Translations under genes and position numbers: made by a program
The notes under the pieces: generated by a model
What the model saw: the letters and a program-made list of their open reading frames with translations, nothing else
What the model was told of the DNA's origin: nothing
The model's database searches: none
In this document: in pieces, positions 56,784 through 64,000 of the stretch
Numbering within the stretch: the stretch's first letter is position 1
Layout of the letters: every line of letters begins with the position of its first letter
NCBI RefSeq assembly: GCF_000708595.2
Contig: NZ_JARP01000001.1
Location: forward strand, 434,001 to 498,000
Source: Flavobacterium sp. KJJ
GTDB lineage: Bacteria > Bacteroidota > Bacteroidia > Flavobacteriales > Flavobacteriaceae
DNA: 64,000 nucleotides
Reading direction: 5' to 3'

Positions 56784-57116
56784 ATGAAAAGTAGATATTC
56801 AATAGCTCTTTATACAATAATTATATTTGTACTGTCAACTATAATAATTACATTATGGTATATCGTAAAAGTAGGTAGCTCTATATCTATTAGTTTTAAC
56901 ACGATAAAGAATATAATATTTAGATATGGCTTTATAGGAGCCCTTCTTCCTTCAATCTTCTTTCTGAGTGTAAGTATTTTTAGTAAAATAATTAAAAATA
57001 AATGGGTTTTGAGTTTAATAATAATTTTACTAACTATTTTATTGATCATGGCAGGACTTCAGTTTTTTTGGTATTTTGTTGTCAGTGGATTAACAGATAA
57101 TCCTTTCGTAGACTAG
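56784..57116 (+). CDS. Small three-TM membrane protein, candidate immunity 1
   Basis: 110 residues with about three transmembrane segments. It starts 3 bp after the effector. The first ~40 codons and the upstream effector tail are repeated at 57691. Membrane immunity for a membrane-acting lipase is plausible; there is no direct proof. Confidence 0.7.
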   Translation: MKSRYSIALYTIIIFVLSTIIITLWYIVKVGSSISISFNTIKNIIFRYGFIGALLPSIFFLSVSIFSKIIKNKWVLSLIIILLTILLIMAGLQFFWYFVVSGLTDNPFVD

Positions 57117-57124
57117 TAATATTA

Positions 57125-57214
57125 TTAAGTCATACACAGTTTTGGGAAGATGTCGAGGCTACATTAAGAAGTTCATTTAGTTCAGGTGTAAATCCAGGAT
57201 ATAAAAAACAATAA
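57125..57214 (+). pseudogene. Orphan effector tail, copy 2
   Basis: A frame without a start codon that reads LSHTQFWEDVEATLRSS and ends GYKKQ-stop, 30 codons in all. It matches the C terminus of the lipase effector with about one third of positions changed. It directly precedes the next candidate immunity gene. Confidence 0.75.
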
Positions 57215-57216
57215 TC

Positions 57217-57567
57217 ATGAAAAATATTCCAAAGTTAATTTTAATTAGTTTGTTAATGTTTATTTTATCAACAATAGGTATGACATATTTATATGTTTTA
57301 TTTGATAATTTAATGGAAATAAATTTAAAAAACATTTTTACAATATTAATACAAGTTGGTTTAATCGGTGGAATTATTTTTACAATAATATTTTTATTAA
57401 TTTATTATTTAATTAAAAGAATAAAAAATATTTGGTTACTGACCATTTCATTAATTGGATTTTTTATTTTTTTTATTTTTTTAGCTTATTGGTTCTTTTT
57501 AGCTATGATGTACTACAGGCTTGAAGATTCTCAATCTTTTTTAACTGTATTATTGCAAGTTTTATAA
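57217..57567 (+). CDS. Small three-TM membrane protein, candidate immunity 2
   Basis: 116 residues with three predicted transmembrane segments; it is similar in size and topology to the 56784 protein but diverged in sequence. The ATG is 3 bp after the stop of an orphan effector tail, mirroring the spacing of the intact pair. Confidence 0.68.
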   Translation: MKNIPKLILISLLMFILSTIGMTYLYVLFDNLMEINLKNIFTILIQVGLIGGIIFTIIFLLIYYLIKRIKNIWLLTISLIGFFIFFIFLAYWFFLAMMYYRLEDSQSFLTVLLQVL

Positions 57568-57687
57568 ATGCTATGCTTCTCTATTACATCACATGGTTTA
57601 AGTCATACACAATTTTGGACAGAGGTTGAAGATGGTTTGAGAAATGCTTTTAGTTCAGGAAAAAATCACGGATATAAAAAGAAATAA
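57568..57687 (+). pseudogene. Orphan effector tail, copy 3
   Basis: A 39-codon frame beginning ATG (57568) and reading ITSHGLSHTQFWTEVEDG to GYKKK-stop. It closely matches the effector C terminus (residues 528-561). No hydrolase core is present. Confidence 0.78.
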
Positions 57688-57690
57688 ATT

Positions 57691-57879
57691 ATGAAAAGTA
57701 GATATTCAATAGCTCTTTATACGATAATTATATTTGTACTGTCAACTATAACAATTACAGTATGGTATATCGTAAAAGTAGGTAGTTCTATACCTATTAG
57801 TTTTAACACGATAATTAAATTAAGCCCAAGCGTACGAGTGTGGGATGCTCGCGCAAGCGGGGGAACCTTCAATTATTAA
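57691..57879 (+). pseudogene. Truncated immunity-like gene, copy 3
   Basis: The first ~40 codons match the 56784 gene closely; similarity ends at 57814. After it the frame runs into a GC-rich stretch (57824-57866) and stops at 57879, losing two of the three transmembrane segments. It looks like a recombination or insertion breakpoint. Confidence 0.72.
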
Positions 57880-58019
57880 ACAAAAAATTTATTGTCAAGA
57901 GTTTCCAATTTAGAAATCTAAATAAAAGATCAAAACATAATTAATCCCAAAATTAACAACAAACAACATTTAGCAAGATGTACTAAAATATTTTGCAAAT
58001 AAATTAAAGACTAAAAAAT

Positions 58020-58337
58020 ATGAAATTTTTAATTGCATTTGTGTTTTTAACACAACAGTTCGTTTTCGGTCAAAAAAAAGGCATTGATTTCTTACCACTA
58101 GATAATGAGATTTTTCACGTTAGACTTAATTCAGTAACTTATAAATTTTCTGTTAGCTAGTAAATATAAAAACCGTTATGATCTCGCTCGAGACACTATA
58201 CTAAAACAAGGGAACTATATAATAAAAACGATGATCTTTTTATTAAATTTTTAGTAAACAAAGGTGGTAAAGTTAATGGGATACTCGATGAAAAGTTTAT
58301 TAAGTACGGTGTATTTCAATATTTTTATTTAGTATAG
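58020..58337 (+). pseudogene. Decayed secreted-protein gene
   Basis: ATG 58020 encodes a signal peptide (FVFGQ) and 46 codons ending at 58160. Reading on through two frameshifts gives KYKNRYDLARDTILKQG and DLFIKFLVNKGGKVN, faintly ankyrin-like, to a stop at 58337. The three segments join into one plausible protein of about 105 residues. Its position in a toxin/immunity island suggests an old immunity gene. Confidence 0.45.
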
Positions 58338-58535
58338 AGGCTTTTTGTCAAAATGTCTCGTCCTGAAAAAGGTTGACCATAATTTCTATCAATTTAGTTG
58401 CAGTGTCTTACTACAATTTGTTCGACCTAAAATTGCAATTTTATTTGCGACACATTTGAATTTAAAATATTTGTAGGTTTTTTTATTATATTTTTTGTGT
58501 TGCAAATTTACTATCAAATAAACCTTTAAGTTAAA
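58338..58535. other. Intergenic with possible insertion-sequence end remnant
   Basis: It contains a sequence near 58362-58380 (GTCTCGTCCTGAAAAAGG) that resembles the terminal sequence of IS3-type elements, and a 12-bp inverted repeat with one mismatch (58443-58454 with 58496-58507). No transposase ORF is present. Tentative. Confidence 0.3.
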
Positions 58536-58874
58536 ATGAAACTTAGCCTAATTTTAATAAAATTCCTAATTTTATCTAGCTGTACGCAAAATACATTTTC
58601 TGGTTATGTTTATGATTTTGACACTAATAAACCAATTAAAAAGGTTCAAATTTCTGTTAATAAAACTTCAGTACAGACAGACACTACAGGTCATTTTAAA
58701 GTTTCGGTAAATTCAAGTTCTAACTGTCTCTTAGAATTAAGTAGAAAAGGTTATGCGACTAAGAAAATTTATCGCAAACCAGATCGATTGGAAAATAATG
58801 GAAAGAAAAATGTAAAGAATACAACTATTTATATGTTTAAAAACGAAAGTGATTTTACTACTAAAAGTAGATAA
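58536..58874 (+). CDS. Small lipoprotein with carboxypeptidase-regulatory-like fold
   Basis: 112 residues; lipobox LSSC near residue 16. The mature part matches a CarboxypepD_reg-like beta sandwich (FSGYVYDFDTNKPIKKVQISV ... TDTTGHFKV). Located between the immunity array and tssF; its role is unknown and may be immunity or cargo related. Confidence 0.65.
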   Translation: MKLSLILIKFLILSSCTQNTFSGYVYDFDTNKPIKKVQISVNKTSVQTDTTGHFKVSVNSSSNCLLELSRKGYATKKIYRKPDRLENNGKKNVKNTTIYMFKNESDFTTKSR

Positions 58875-58901
58875 TCAAGTGAAAATACTGGAAATGAAAT
58901 T

Positions 58902-60758
58902 ATGAGACAAGAAAGAATAAAAGACAGAGTATTAAAAAGGGCTGCAAGAGCTTGGGGATTCTCTGATGTCGAAATGGAGACATCATTTGATCCTGTTGTA
59001 TCGATGATGCTTAATGCGTTATCTTATGAACTTGAAAAAGTAGCACATGAACTTGAAGATTCTAAAACACGAGTAGTAGAAAGGGTCTTAGAAATTATGT
59101 TTCCAGAAGTTGCATCTGGAGCAAAACCAGCCCGTGCAATTGTGCATGCTTTCCCAATTGAAAATAACATAAAAGTCTCTCTCCAAAACCAAATGAAAGT
59201 AGAAAGACGAATCCATAATATTTATAATCCGCTGGAACCAATTACGAAAGAAATAGTGCTTTCTCCAACTTTGGAAGTTAAATTGGCAGCATGCGAAATT
59301 AAATACATAGCCTACGAAAGAAATCTTTTTAAAATTTCGAATCTTTTTTATAAAGATACAGTCCGTGATTACAAACAAGTTCTTCCGGCGGGCGAAATTA
59401 TTTTAGGTATAGAATTAAGCGATTCTAATATTTTAGAACTAGAAGATTTGATGTTATATATCGACATTAAAAATACCCATCAAAAAGAAATGTTTCATTA
59501 TTACTTAAAACAAATGAAATGCTTTCACGATGATAATGAAATTAAAGTAGAAGAAGGTTATAATATTCCAGTTCATAATCTCGATATAGAAAGTATTATC
59601 AATAGAAATTATACACATCTCAATGAAATTATGCAGGAAGTAAATGAATATTACTTTGATAATTTTTATACACTAAAAGGTATTTTAAAACACAAACTGA
59701 TTGAACAATATAGTAATGAGTATAGTCATTTTGCAGAAGTAACAAACGATAACGATAACAACATCATTTGGTTAAAATTGGTTTTTCCAGAATCATTGTT
59801 TCCACAAATTATAGATAATGTGTCGTTTACGACAAATTGTTTTCCTGTAATTAATAAAAGAAAACATACTTCAGGCAAAAAATTTGGAACTTTCTTATCT
59901 TATGTAGCGCTTGATACGGCAGATAATATTTATCTAGATTTAGAATCGGTTATAGATCCTTTGAACAATCATTATGAAATAAAAGAATTTAAGGAGGGAA
60001 TTCTCGAAGAGGGAAGTGCGGTATTAAGAACAGGCGGAGTATCTAGATTTGATGCAAGAAGCGCATCTGAATTACTCCAAAACGTTTTGGATGTTTTAAA
60101 AGATGAGACTTCCTCTTTTTCTGGATTGGGGAAAGATTTCATGAACAGCTCTTTGGTTCAAATCAATCAATTGCTGGCTTCTGTAGAGCAGCAGGCAAAA
60201 GAAAGCGATTTTTCTAAGAATAGTGATCCATATCTAATGATTAAGCCTAAAAATGACGAAAGTGTCGGAAAAGATTTTTCTATAAATTACTGGTCAACCT
60301 GCGCAGAAGAAGGAAATGACATTAAAGCAGGAACCGCTTTAGATTGCAAAGATTTATTTTTTATAAGCAATAAAGTTACCCTGATGACTAATACCGTAGG
60401 AGGTGTAAACAAGCAGAATAATAAGGACAGAATTTTAGCGTACAGAAATGCATTACTAACCCGTGGCAGAATCGTAACTTTTGCTGATATCAAAGCTTTC
60501 GGATTTAATCATTTTAAGAATTCGATCAGTGATATTAAAATAGAAAAAGGAACTCGAAAAGAAATTTCTGTAAAAGCAGGTTTTAGCAGAACAGTCGATA
60601 TTTTCATAAAAACAAAGCCAGAAGAAAAGGAAAATTTGTCAAATTCGGAGTGGGAATATCTATGCGATAGCTTCATGAAAAATCTTAAGAATAGATCTTC
60701 AAATGTATTTCCATATCGCTTGTTTATAGATAATTTAAGTAATAAAAGTTTGAATTAA
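58902..60758 (+). CDS. tssF: T6SS baseplate subunit TssF
   Basis: 618 residues. The N terminus AARAWGFSDVEMETSFDPVVSMMLNALSYELEKVAHEL and the block FPEVASGAKPARAIVHAFP are characteristic of TssF. It forms the baseplate wedge with TssG. It is separated from the rest of the core genes by the variable island, and its stop lies in a perfect palindrome. Confidence 0.87.
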   Translation: MRQERIKDRVLKRAARAWGFSDVEMETSFDPVVSMMLNALSYELEKVAHELEDSKTRVVERVLEIMFPEVASGAKPARAIVHAFPIENNIKVSLQNQMKVERRIHNIYNPLEPITKEIVLSPTLEVKLAACEIKYIAYERNLFKISNLFYKDTVRDYKQVLPAGEIILGIELSDSNILELEDLMLYIDIKNTHQKEMFHYYLKQMKCFHDDNEIKVEEGYNIPVHNLDIESIINRNYTHLNEIMQEVNEYYFDNFYTLKGILKHKLIEQYSNEYSHFAEVTNDNDNNIIWLKLVFPESLFPQIIDNVSFTTNCFPVINKRKHTSGKKFGTFLSYVALDTADNIYLDLESVIDPLNNHYEIKEFKEGILEEGSAVLRTGGVSRFDARSASELLQNVLDVLKDETSSFSGLGKDFMNSSLVQINQLLASVEQQAKESDFSKNSDPYLMIKPKNDESVGKDFSINYWSTCAEEGNDIKAGTALDCKDLFFISNKVTLMTNTVGGVNKQNNKDRILAYRNALLTRGRIVTFADIKAFGFNHFKNSISDIKIEKGTRKEISVKAGFSRTVDIFIKTKPEEKENLSNSEWEYLCDSFMKNLKNRSSNVFPYRLFIDNLSNKSLN

Positions 60759-60777
60759 TTCAAACTTTTATTACTTA
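60736..60777. terminator. Perfect 42-bp palindrome over two stop codons
   Basis: A perfect 21-bp inverted repeat with no loop (60736-60756 with 60757-60777). It covers the tssF stop at 60756-60758 and the stop of the convergent exonuclease gene at 60771-60773. Probable bidirectional terminator. Confidence 0.78.
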
Positions 60778-61397
60778 AAAAGTTGATTCAAATTAATCTC
60801 CTTCTTCTCTTTTAATTTTTTTACAATTTTCAGAAAGGCAATTGCAGTTATATAAGCATCGCCTAGAGCAGTGTGACGATCTTTTTTAGAAATATCAAAT
60901 TTGTCTGCAAGGTCGTCTAATGTATAATGATCTTTGCGCTCAAATAAGTGAGATTTTATTAAAGTTTTTTTATACAAAATGGCAGTATCTAATCTTTTAT
61001 TTGTTAGTTCTGGCAAACCATTTCTTTCTAAGGCTTTATTGATCATAGTAACATCAAAAATAGTATGATGCGCAATAATAATCGAATCTCCTAAAAAAGT
61101 TAAAAATTGCTGTAAAGCTTCTATTTCACTCGGGCGTTGAATCACGAAAGCCTTTAAAATTCCGTGGATCTGAGCAGTAGATTTATCGTAATGATCTTGT
61201 TCTATATATACTTCAAAACTATCTTGAATCGAAATAATACCGTTTTGCAGTACAAGTGCACCAATACATAAAATTCGGTCATTTTCATAATCAAATCCTG
61301 TAGTTTCTGTATCTAATACAACAAAGCGTGTTTCTTCAATTGTAGTATTTTCATCGAAGACATTTTCTTCCTTCTTCCAAAAATTGAATAAACTCAT
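60771..61397 (-). CDS. DnaQ-like 3'-5' exonuclease
   Basis: 208 residues of the DEDDh family (DNA polymerase III epsilon-like). The acidic motif is VLDTETTGFDYENDR, the middle Asp is in IIAHHTIFDVTMIN, and the last is DRHTALGDAYIT. It may act in proofreading-like or RNA trimming reactions; stand-alone epsilon-like exonucleases are common. It is 1 bp after the cNMP/CBS/DUF294 gene on the same strand. Confidence 0.88.
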   Translation of the reverse strand: MSLFNFWKKEENVFDENTTIEETRFVVLDTETTGFDYENDRILCIGALVLQNGIISIQDSFEVYIEQDHYDKSTAQIHGILKAFVIQRPSEIEALQQFLTFLGDSIIIAHHTIFDVTMINKALERNGLPELTNKRLDTAILYKKTLIKSHLFERKDHYTLDDLADKFDISKKDRHTALGDAYITAIAFLKIVKKLKEKKEINLNQLFK

Positions 61398-61398
61398 A

Positions 61399-63318
61399 TT
61401 ATACCAAATTTGAAATATTAAAACGTACGGAAATAAGTTCCTGAAGTTCCTTAATAGTTTTAAAAGTGCGTTTCAGTTTTATTTTTTCCATTTTCGATAA
61501 GGTTTCTAAAGCAATAAATTGTCCAGAATCATGGTTTAAAAGCCCTTGTTTAGTTCTAAATTTTAATAAAGCTTTAAACGAATACGAACATGATAAATAT
61601 AGTTCTCTATTATTAGGTTCTAATTCAGCTAATTTTTCAAATCGTTCTGCTGTATTACTAATCGATTTAACAGAATGTGACAAAATTAAAACTCTTGCTG
61701 CATCAGTCAAAGGCATTAATGCTCTTCTTTTAATATCAAAATTATCTTTGTTGGCGCCATCTTGCTCAACTAGAAACTGTCTAAAAAAACCTGTTGGCGA
61801 TGGACTTTGCAATGCACCGCTGACTAAATGAACATAAAAAATAGGATTTGCTTTTACATTTTCAAAAATAGAATCAGATAATTGACTCGCTATCTCCGTG
61901 TCACCATAAGTTACGCTGTAATCGAAAAAAATGAACGACAACAGAACCTCATTTTTCCCCGGATTTGTGATCCAATGTTTTACCTGGTTTTTCCATTCGT
62001 CAAGGCTCATGCACCATTTTGGGTTCGAAGCCATCATTTCCGCTGGGCAGTAATCATATCCAATCTCAAATAGACCTTTATTTACAAGGGCAGCGAATTT
62101 CAAAAAGTATATTCTTGTTTCATCTTTAAAAACATCAGAAACATTTTCATAAACAATCGCATTATCTTGATCTGTATGCAGCATTTGTTCGCTTCTTCCT
62201 TGACTTCCGAGAGCTAACCAAGAAAATTTAACTGGAGGCGGACTGCTCATTTTTTCAATCGACATTTCGATCACACGGGTTGTACAGGCCTCATTTAATT
62301 CTGTTATAATTTTAGAAATTAATGTCATCGGAATATTTTGATCTAAATATCCTTGGAGCAATTGCATAATTCGGTTTCGAATAGGTTTAATTTCTTTTAC
62401 CTTTTTTGCTCTCTTTAAGGCTTTTATTAAAACTGCCGGGTTATTTCCTAACGCTACCATAACGTCGTGTTTCGATAAAATTCCGACCGCTTTAGTATTT
62501 GTTGTCCCGTCTTTAGTGAGGCATAGATAGCTAATGTTACTTTTCATCATTGCCATTTGAGCTTCAGTCACAGTCATCTTTTTCGGATACGTAATAACAG
62601 GTTTTGTCATTATCGTTTCTGCTGTCGTCAAAATCGAATAATCGCCCGTAACGATTTTGTTTCGTAAATCTTTATCAGTAATAATTCCTATAGGCAGCAT
62701 TTCATCTACAATTAATATCGCCCCGACTTTTTTCTTGTTCATAATCTTGGCAACATCCCTCGCAGTGGTTGACGGTGAACAGGTAACAATTTTTTTAGAA
62801 TATTTAATGGGTTGTAAATCAAAAGAGTCGTTGCTAGAATGCAGGTTTTCATGAATTAAATCATCTCCATACAACTTATCTTTATGGATATCGGAATAAG
62901 GATTTCGAGTGTTTGAAGCATAACTTTCGATCAAGAAATTGCCAACCGTTCTGTTCTCCAGTGCATATGGCTTAAAAACCGCAATCGGAATAGCGTATAA
63001 AATTGATTCTTCATGTGCAACAGCTTCCATAATATAATTTTCCTGAGCCAAAAGCGGACGCAATCCAAAAATATCACCTTCGTCACACATGTCTAAAACA
63101 GTATTTTTTGTGCTTTTCTTTAAAGCGACAGCACCTTTATGCACAACATAAAATGAGTCATGTGTTTTTTCGTTTTCAGCAAAAATAACAGCATCTTTAT
63201 CTTTGTATACAATAGAAATTTGTTCAGAAAGTTTTTCTAAATCCTTTTGATGTAAGAAATTAAAAGGAGGGAAGCCCTTTAAAAAGTCGGCAACTCTATG
63301 CGAAATGGTATTTTTCAT
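61399..63318 (-). CDS. cNMP-binding, CBS and DUF294 nucleotidyltransferase-like protein
   Basis: 639 residues. The order is a CRP-like cyclic-nucleotide-binding domain (~15-135), two CBS domains (~170-300), then a DUF294 putative nucleotidyltransferase domain (GSQGRSEQMLHTDQDNAIVY near residue 370) and a C-terminal helical region. A cytoplasmic signalling protein that may add nucleotides to a protein or RNA target. Its pairing with a DnaQ-like exonuclease is recurrent in bacteria. Confidence 0.88.
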   Translation of the reverse strand: MKNTISHRVADFLKGFPPFNFLHQKDLEKLSEQISIVYKDKDAVIFAENEKTHDSFYVVHKGAVALKKSTKNTVLDMCDEGDIFGLRPLLAQENYIMEAVAHEESILYAIPIAVFKPYALENRTVGNFLIESYASNTRNPYSDIHKDKLYGDDLIHENLHSSNDSFDLQPIKYSKKIVTCSPSTTARDVAKIMNKKKVGAILIVDEMLPIGIITDKDLRNKIVTGDYSILTTAETIMTKPVITYPKKMTVTEAQMAMMKSNISYLCLTKDGTTNTKAVGILSKHDVMVALGNNPAVLIKALKRAKKVKEIKPIRNRIMQLLQGYLDQNIPMTLISKIITELNEACTTRVIEMSIEKMSSPPPVKFSWLALGSQGRSEQMLHTDQDNAIVYENVSDVFKDETRIYFLKFAALVNKGLFEIGYDYCPAEMMASNPKWCMSLDEWKNQVKHWITNPGKNEVLLSFIFFDYSVTYGDTEIASQLSDSIFENVKANPIFYVHLVSGALQSPSPTGFFRQFLVEQDGANKDNFDIKRRALMPLTDAARVLILSHSVKSISNTAERFEKLAELEPNNRELYLSCSYSFKALLKFRTKQGLLNHDSGQFIALETLSKMEKIKLKRTFKTIKELQELISVRFNISNLV

Positions 63319-63481
63319 TAGGTTAGATTAAAGTTCTAAAATACTATATAAAATAGAAATGTAAAAGAAACACCTTTCATTATTTTGTGATATAAGGTTC
63401 AAAGTAACAAAGAGGCAAAGTGACAAAGGTTTTGCATTGTGAGAATAAAACTTTGCGTCCTAGCGCCTTCGTGGCATATCA
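63319..63481. repeat. Intergenic region with short repeat words
   Basis: 163 bp with no ORF. It contains GGTTCAAAGTAACAAAG and GGCAAAGTGACAAAGG, close to the words of the repeat at 11302-11360, and a GCGCCTTCGTGGC tail. It matches the family of degenerate intergenic words in this genome. Confidence 0.4.
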
Positions 63482-63509
63482 AAAAAAAAGTCCCAAAATG
63501 GGAACTTAA
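63482..63509 (-). terminator. Terminator for minus-strand lipoprotein gene
   Basis: On the minus strand, AAGTTCCCATTTTGGGACTT followed by a T run; the stem has one bulge. Confidence 0.75.
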
Positions 63510-63514
63510 TTTTA

Positions 63515-63886
63515 TTATTCAGTTTTAAAGACTTTTCCTCGCTGCTTTTGGTCAGAGCCAACCATTCCAAATTCGAAAGTATAAGAATCTTTAGAAGTTG
63601 TTAGAATCTTCATGCTGATTGCCTTTTCTTCAATCATATTTTTCGGGTGTTTCTTCTGCAAAATATATTCGCAGTCACTTACCCAGCGTACAACCGATGT
63701 ATCTGTTTTACCGTCAAAAGTTTCAATTTCGATACTGTCTTTGCGTTCAAAAAAGGTTGTTTTTTTTACACCGTTTACTTCAAATTCAAATTTGAATTTT
63801 CCGTTTTTGAAATCTTTGCAATTGTGTTCAGCATCATAACAAGATAGTAATGTAAGAAGTGGGAATAGAAATATTATTTTTTTCAT
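63515..63886 (-). CDS. Putative lipoprotein
   Basis: 123 residues; signal peptide with lipobox LLSC near residue 16, then a compact beta-rich domain (GKFKFEFEVNGVKKTTFFER, then RWVSDCEYIL). Proteins like this are common in Flavobacteriia and sometimes mislabelled as topoisomerase fragments. Function unknown. Confidence 0.72.
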   Translation of the reverse strand: MKKIIFLFPLLTLLSCYDAEHNCKDFKNGKFKFEFEVNGVKKTTFFERKDSIEIETFDGKTDTSVVRWVSDCEYILQKKHPKNMIEEKAISMKILTTSKDSYTFEFGMVGSDQKQRGKVFKTE

Positions 63887-63907
63887 TTTTAAATTATGTT
63901 TTTTAGG

Positions 63908-63980
63908 AGCTTATTCCTGCTGTCCGCTATATCTTTTGTGGCGAACCCCGCCACAAAAGGATGTCGCTTCCATCAGGGCT
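63908..63980. repeat. Structured intergenic repeat with nested stems
   Basis: An 11-bp perfect inner hairpin (63933-63943 with 63949-63959, 5-nt loop) lies inside an outer partly paired region (AGC/GCT at 63908-63910 with 63978-63980, and CCTGCTG/CATCAGG at 63916-63922 with 63971-63977). It is GC-richer than its surroundings. From memory, Flavobacterium genomes carry many such elements with the same flanks but different inner hairpins. Strand and function are unknown. Confidence 0.6.
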
Positions 63981-64000
63981 AGAAAAATCGTTTTCATATA

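Noticed and set aside
58338-58535. Intact insertion sequence
   Set aside because: Only a possible terminal sequence is visible; no transposase frame and no matching second end.

Overview
The window looks like a chromosomal segment of a Flavobacterium-like member of the Bacteroidota. The basis is strong AT richness, lipoprotein and signal-peptide styles typical of the group, a TonB receptor with an N-terminal carboxypeptidase-regulatory-like domain, a LuxC-type acyl-CoA reductase next to serC and serA, Bacteroidota-type promoters (TTTG, about 20 nt, TAnnTTTG), and a type VI secretion system of the Bacteroidota-specific subtype iii (T6SS-iii). No rRNA, tRNA, CRISPR array or intact transposase gene was found.

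Positions 1-32460 are mostly housekeeping. Small secreted proteins and lipoproteins come first, then an esterase and a dihydroorotase-like protein that lacks its metal-binding histidines. These are followed by a BatA-type vWA membrane protein, a lactonase-fold protein, a DEAD-box helicase, a TIGR02757-type protein and LolD. A run on the minus strand holds serA, serC and an acyl-CoA reductase. Beyond it lie a ferredoxin, a methyltransferase, a TonB-dependent receptor, ychF, a YihY-type membrane protein, a flavin reductase, a transglutaminase-like protein and pncB. Topoisomerase IV follows as parE and parC, with a lipoprotein gene between them.

Positions 32517-60758 are one T6SS-iii locus. A clpV-PKD pair is read leftward. 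Rightward from a divergent promoter region come an NlpC/P60-like lipoprotein, tssG, tssN, a LysM protein, a PAAR-like protein, then tssK, tssO, tssB, tssC, two unknown genes, tssE, two hcp (tssD) genes, vgrG (tssI) and finally tssF. There is no TssJ, TssL or TssM, as expected for subtype iii. The core is interrupted by two variable islands. Island A (40452-46791) has a large cell-wall-hydrolase effector, a secreted SH3 protein, a lipoprotein, a truncated L,D-transpeptidase-like tail, a second SH3 lipoprotein, a broken third SH3 gene and two copies of a repeat. Island B (55095-58874), directly after vgrG, has a lipase-like effector followed by three rounds of an effector C-terminal tail plus a small membrane protein (probable immunity). 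The last round is truncated, and a decayed gene and another lipoprotein follow.

The most notable signal is that both islands look like stores of displaced effector tails with orphan immunity genes, the pattern known for Rhs/CDI polymorphic toxins but here attached to T6SS-iii effectors. The window ends with a DnaQ-like exonuclease, a cNMP/CBS/DUF294 signalling protein, a lipoprotein, and a short repeat with a nested stem-loop structure.
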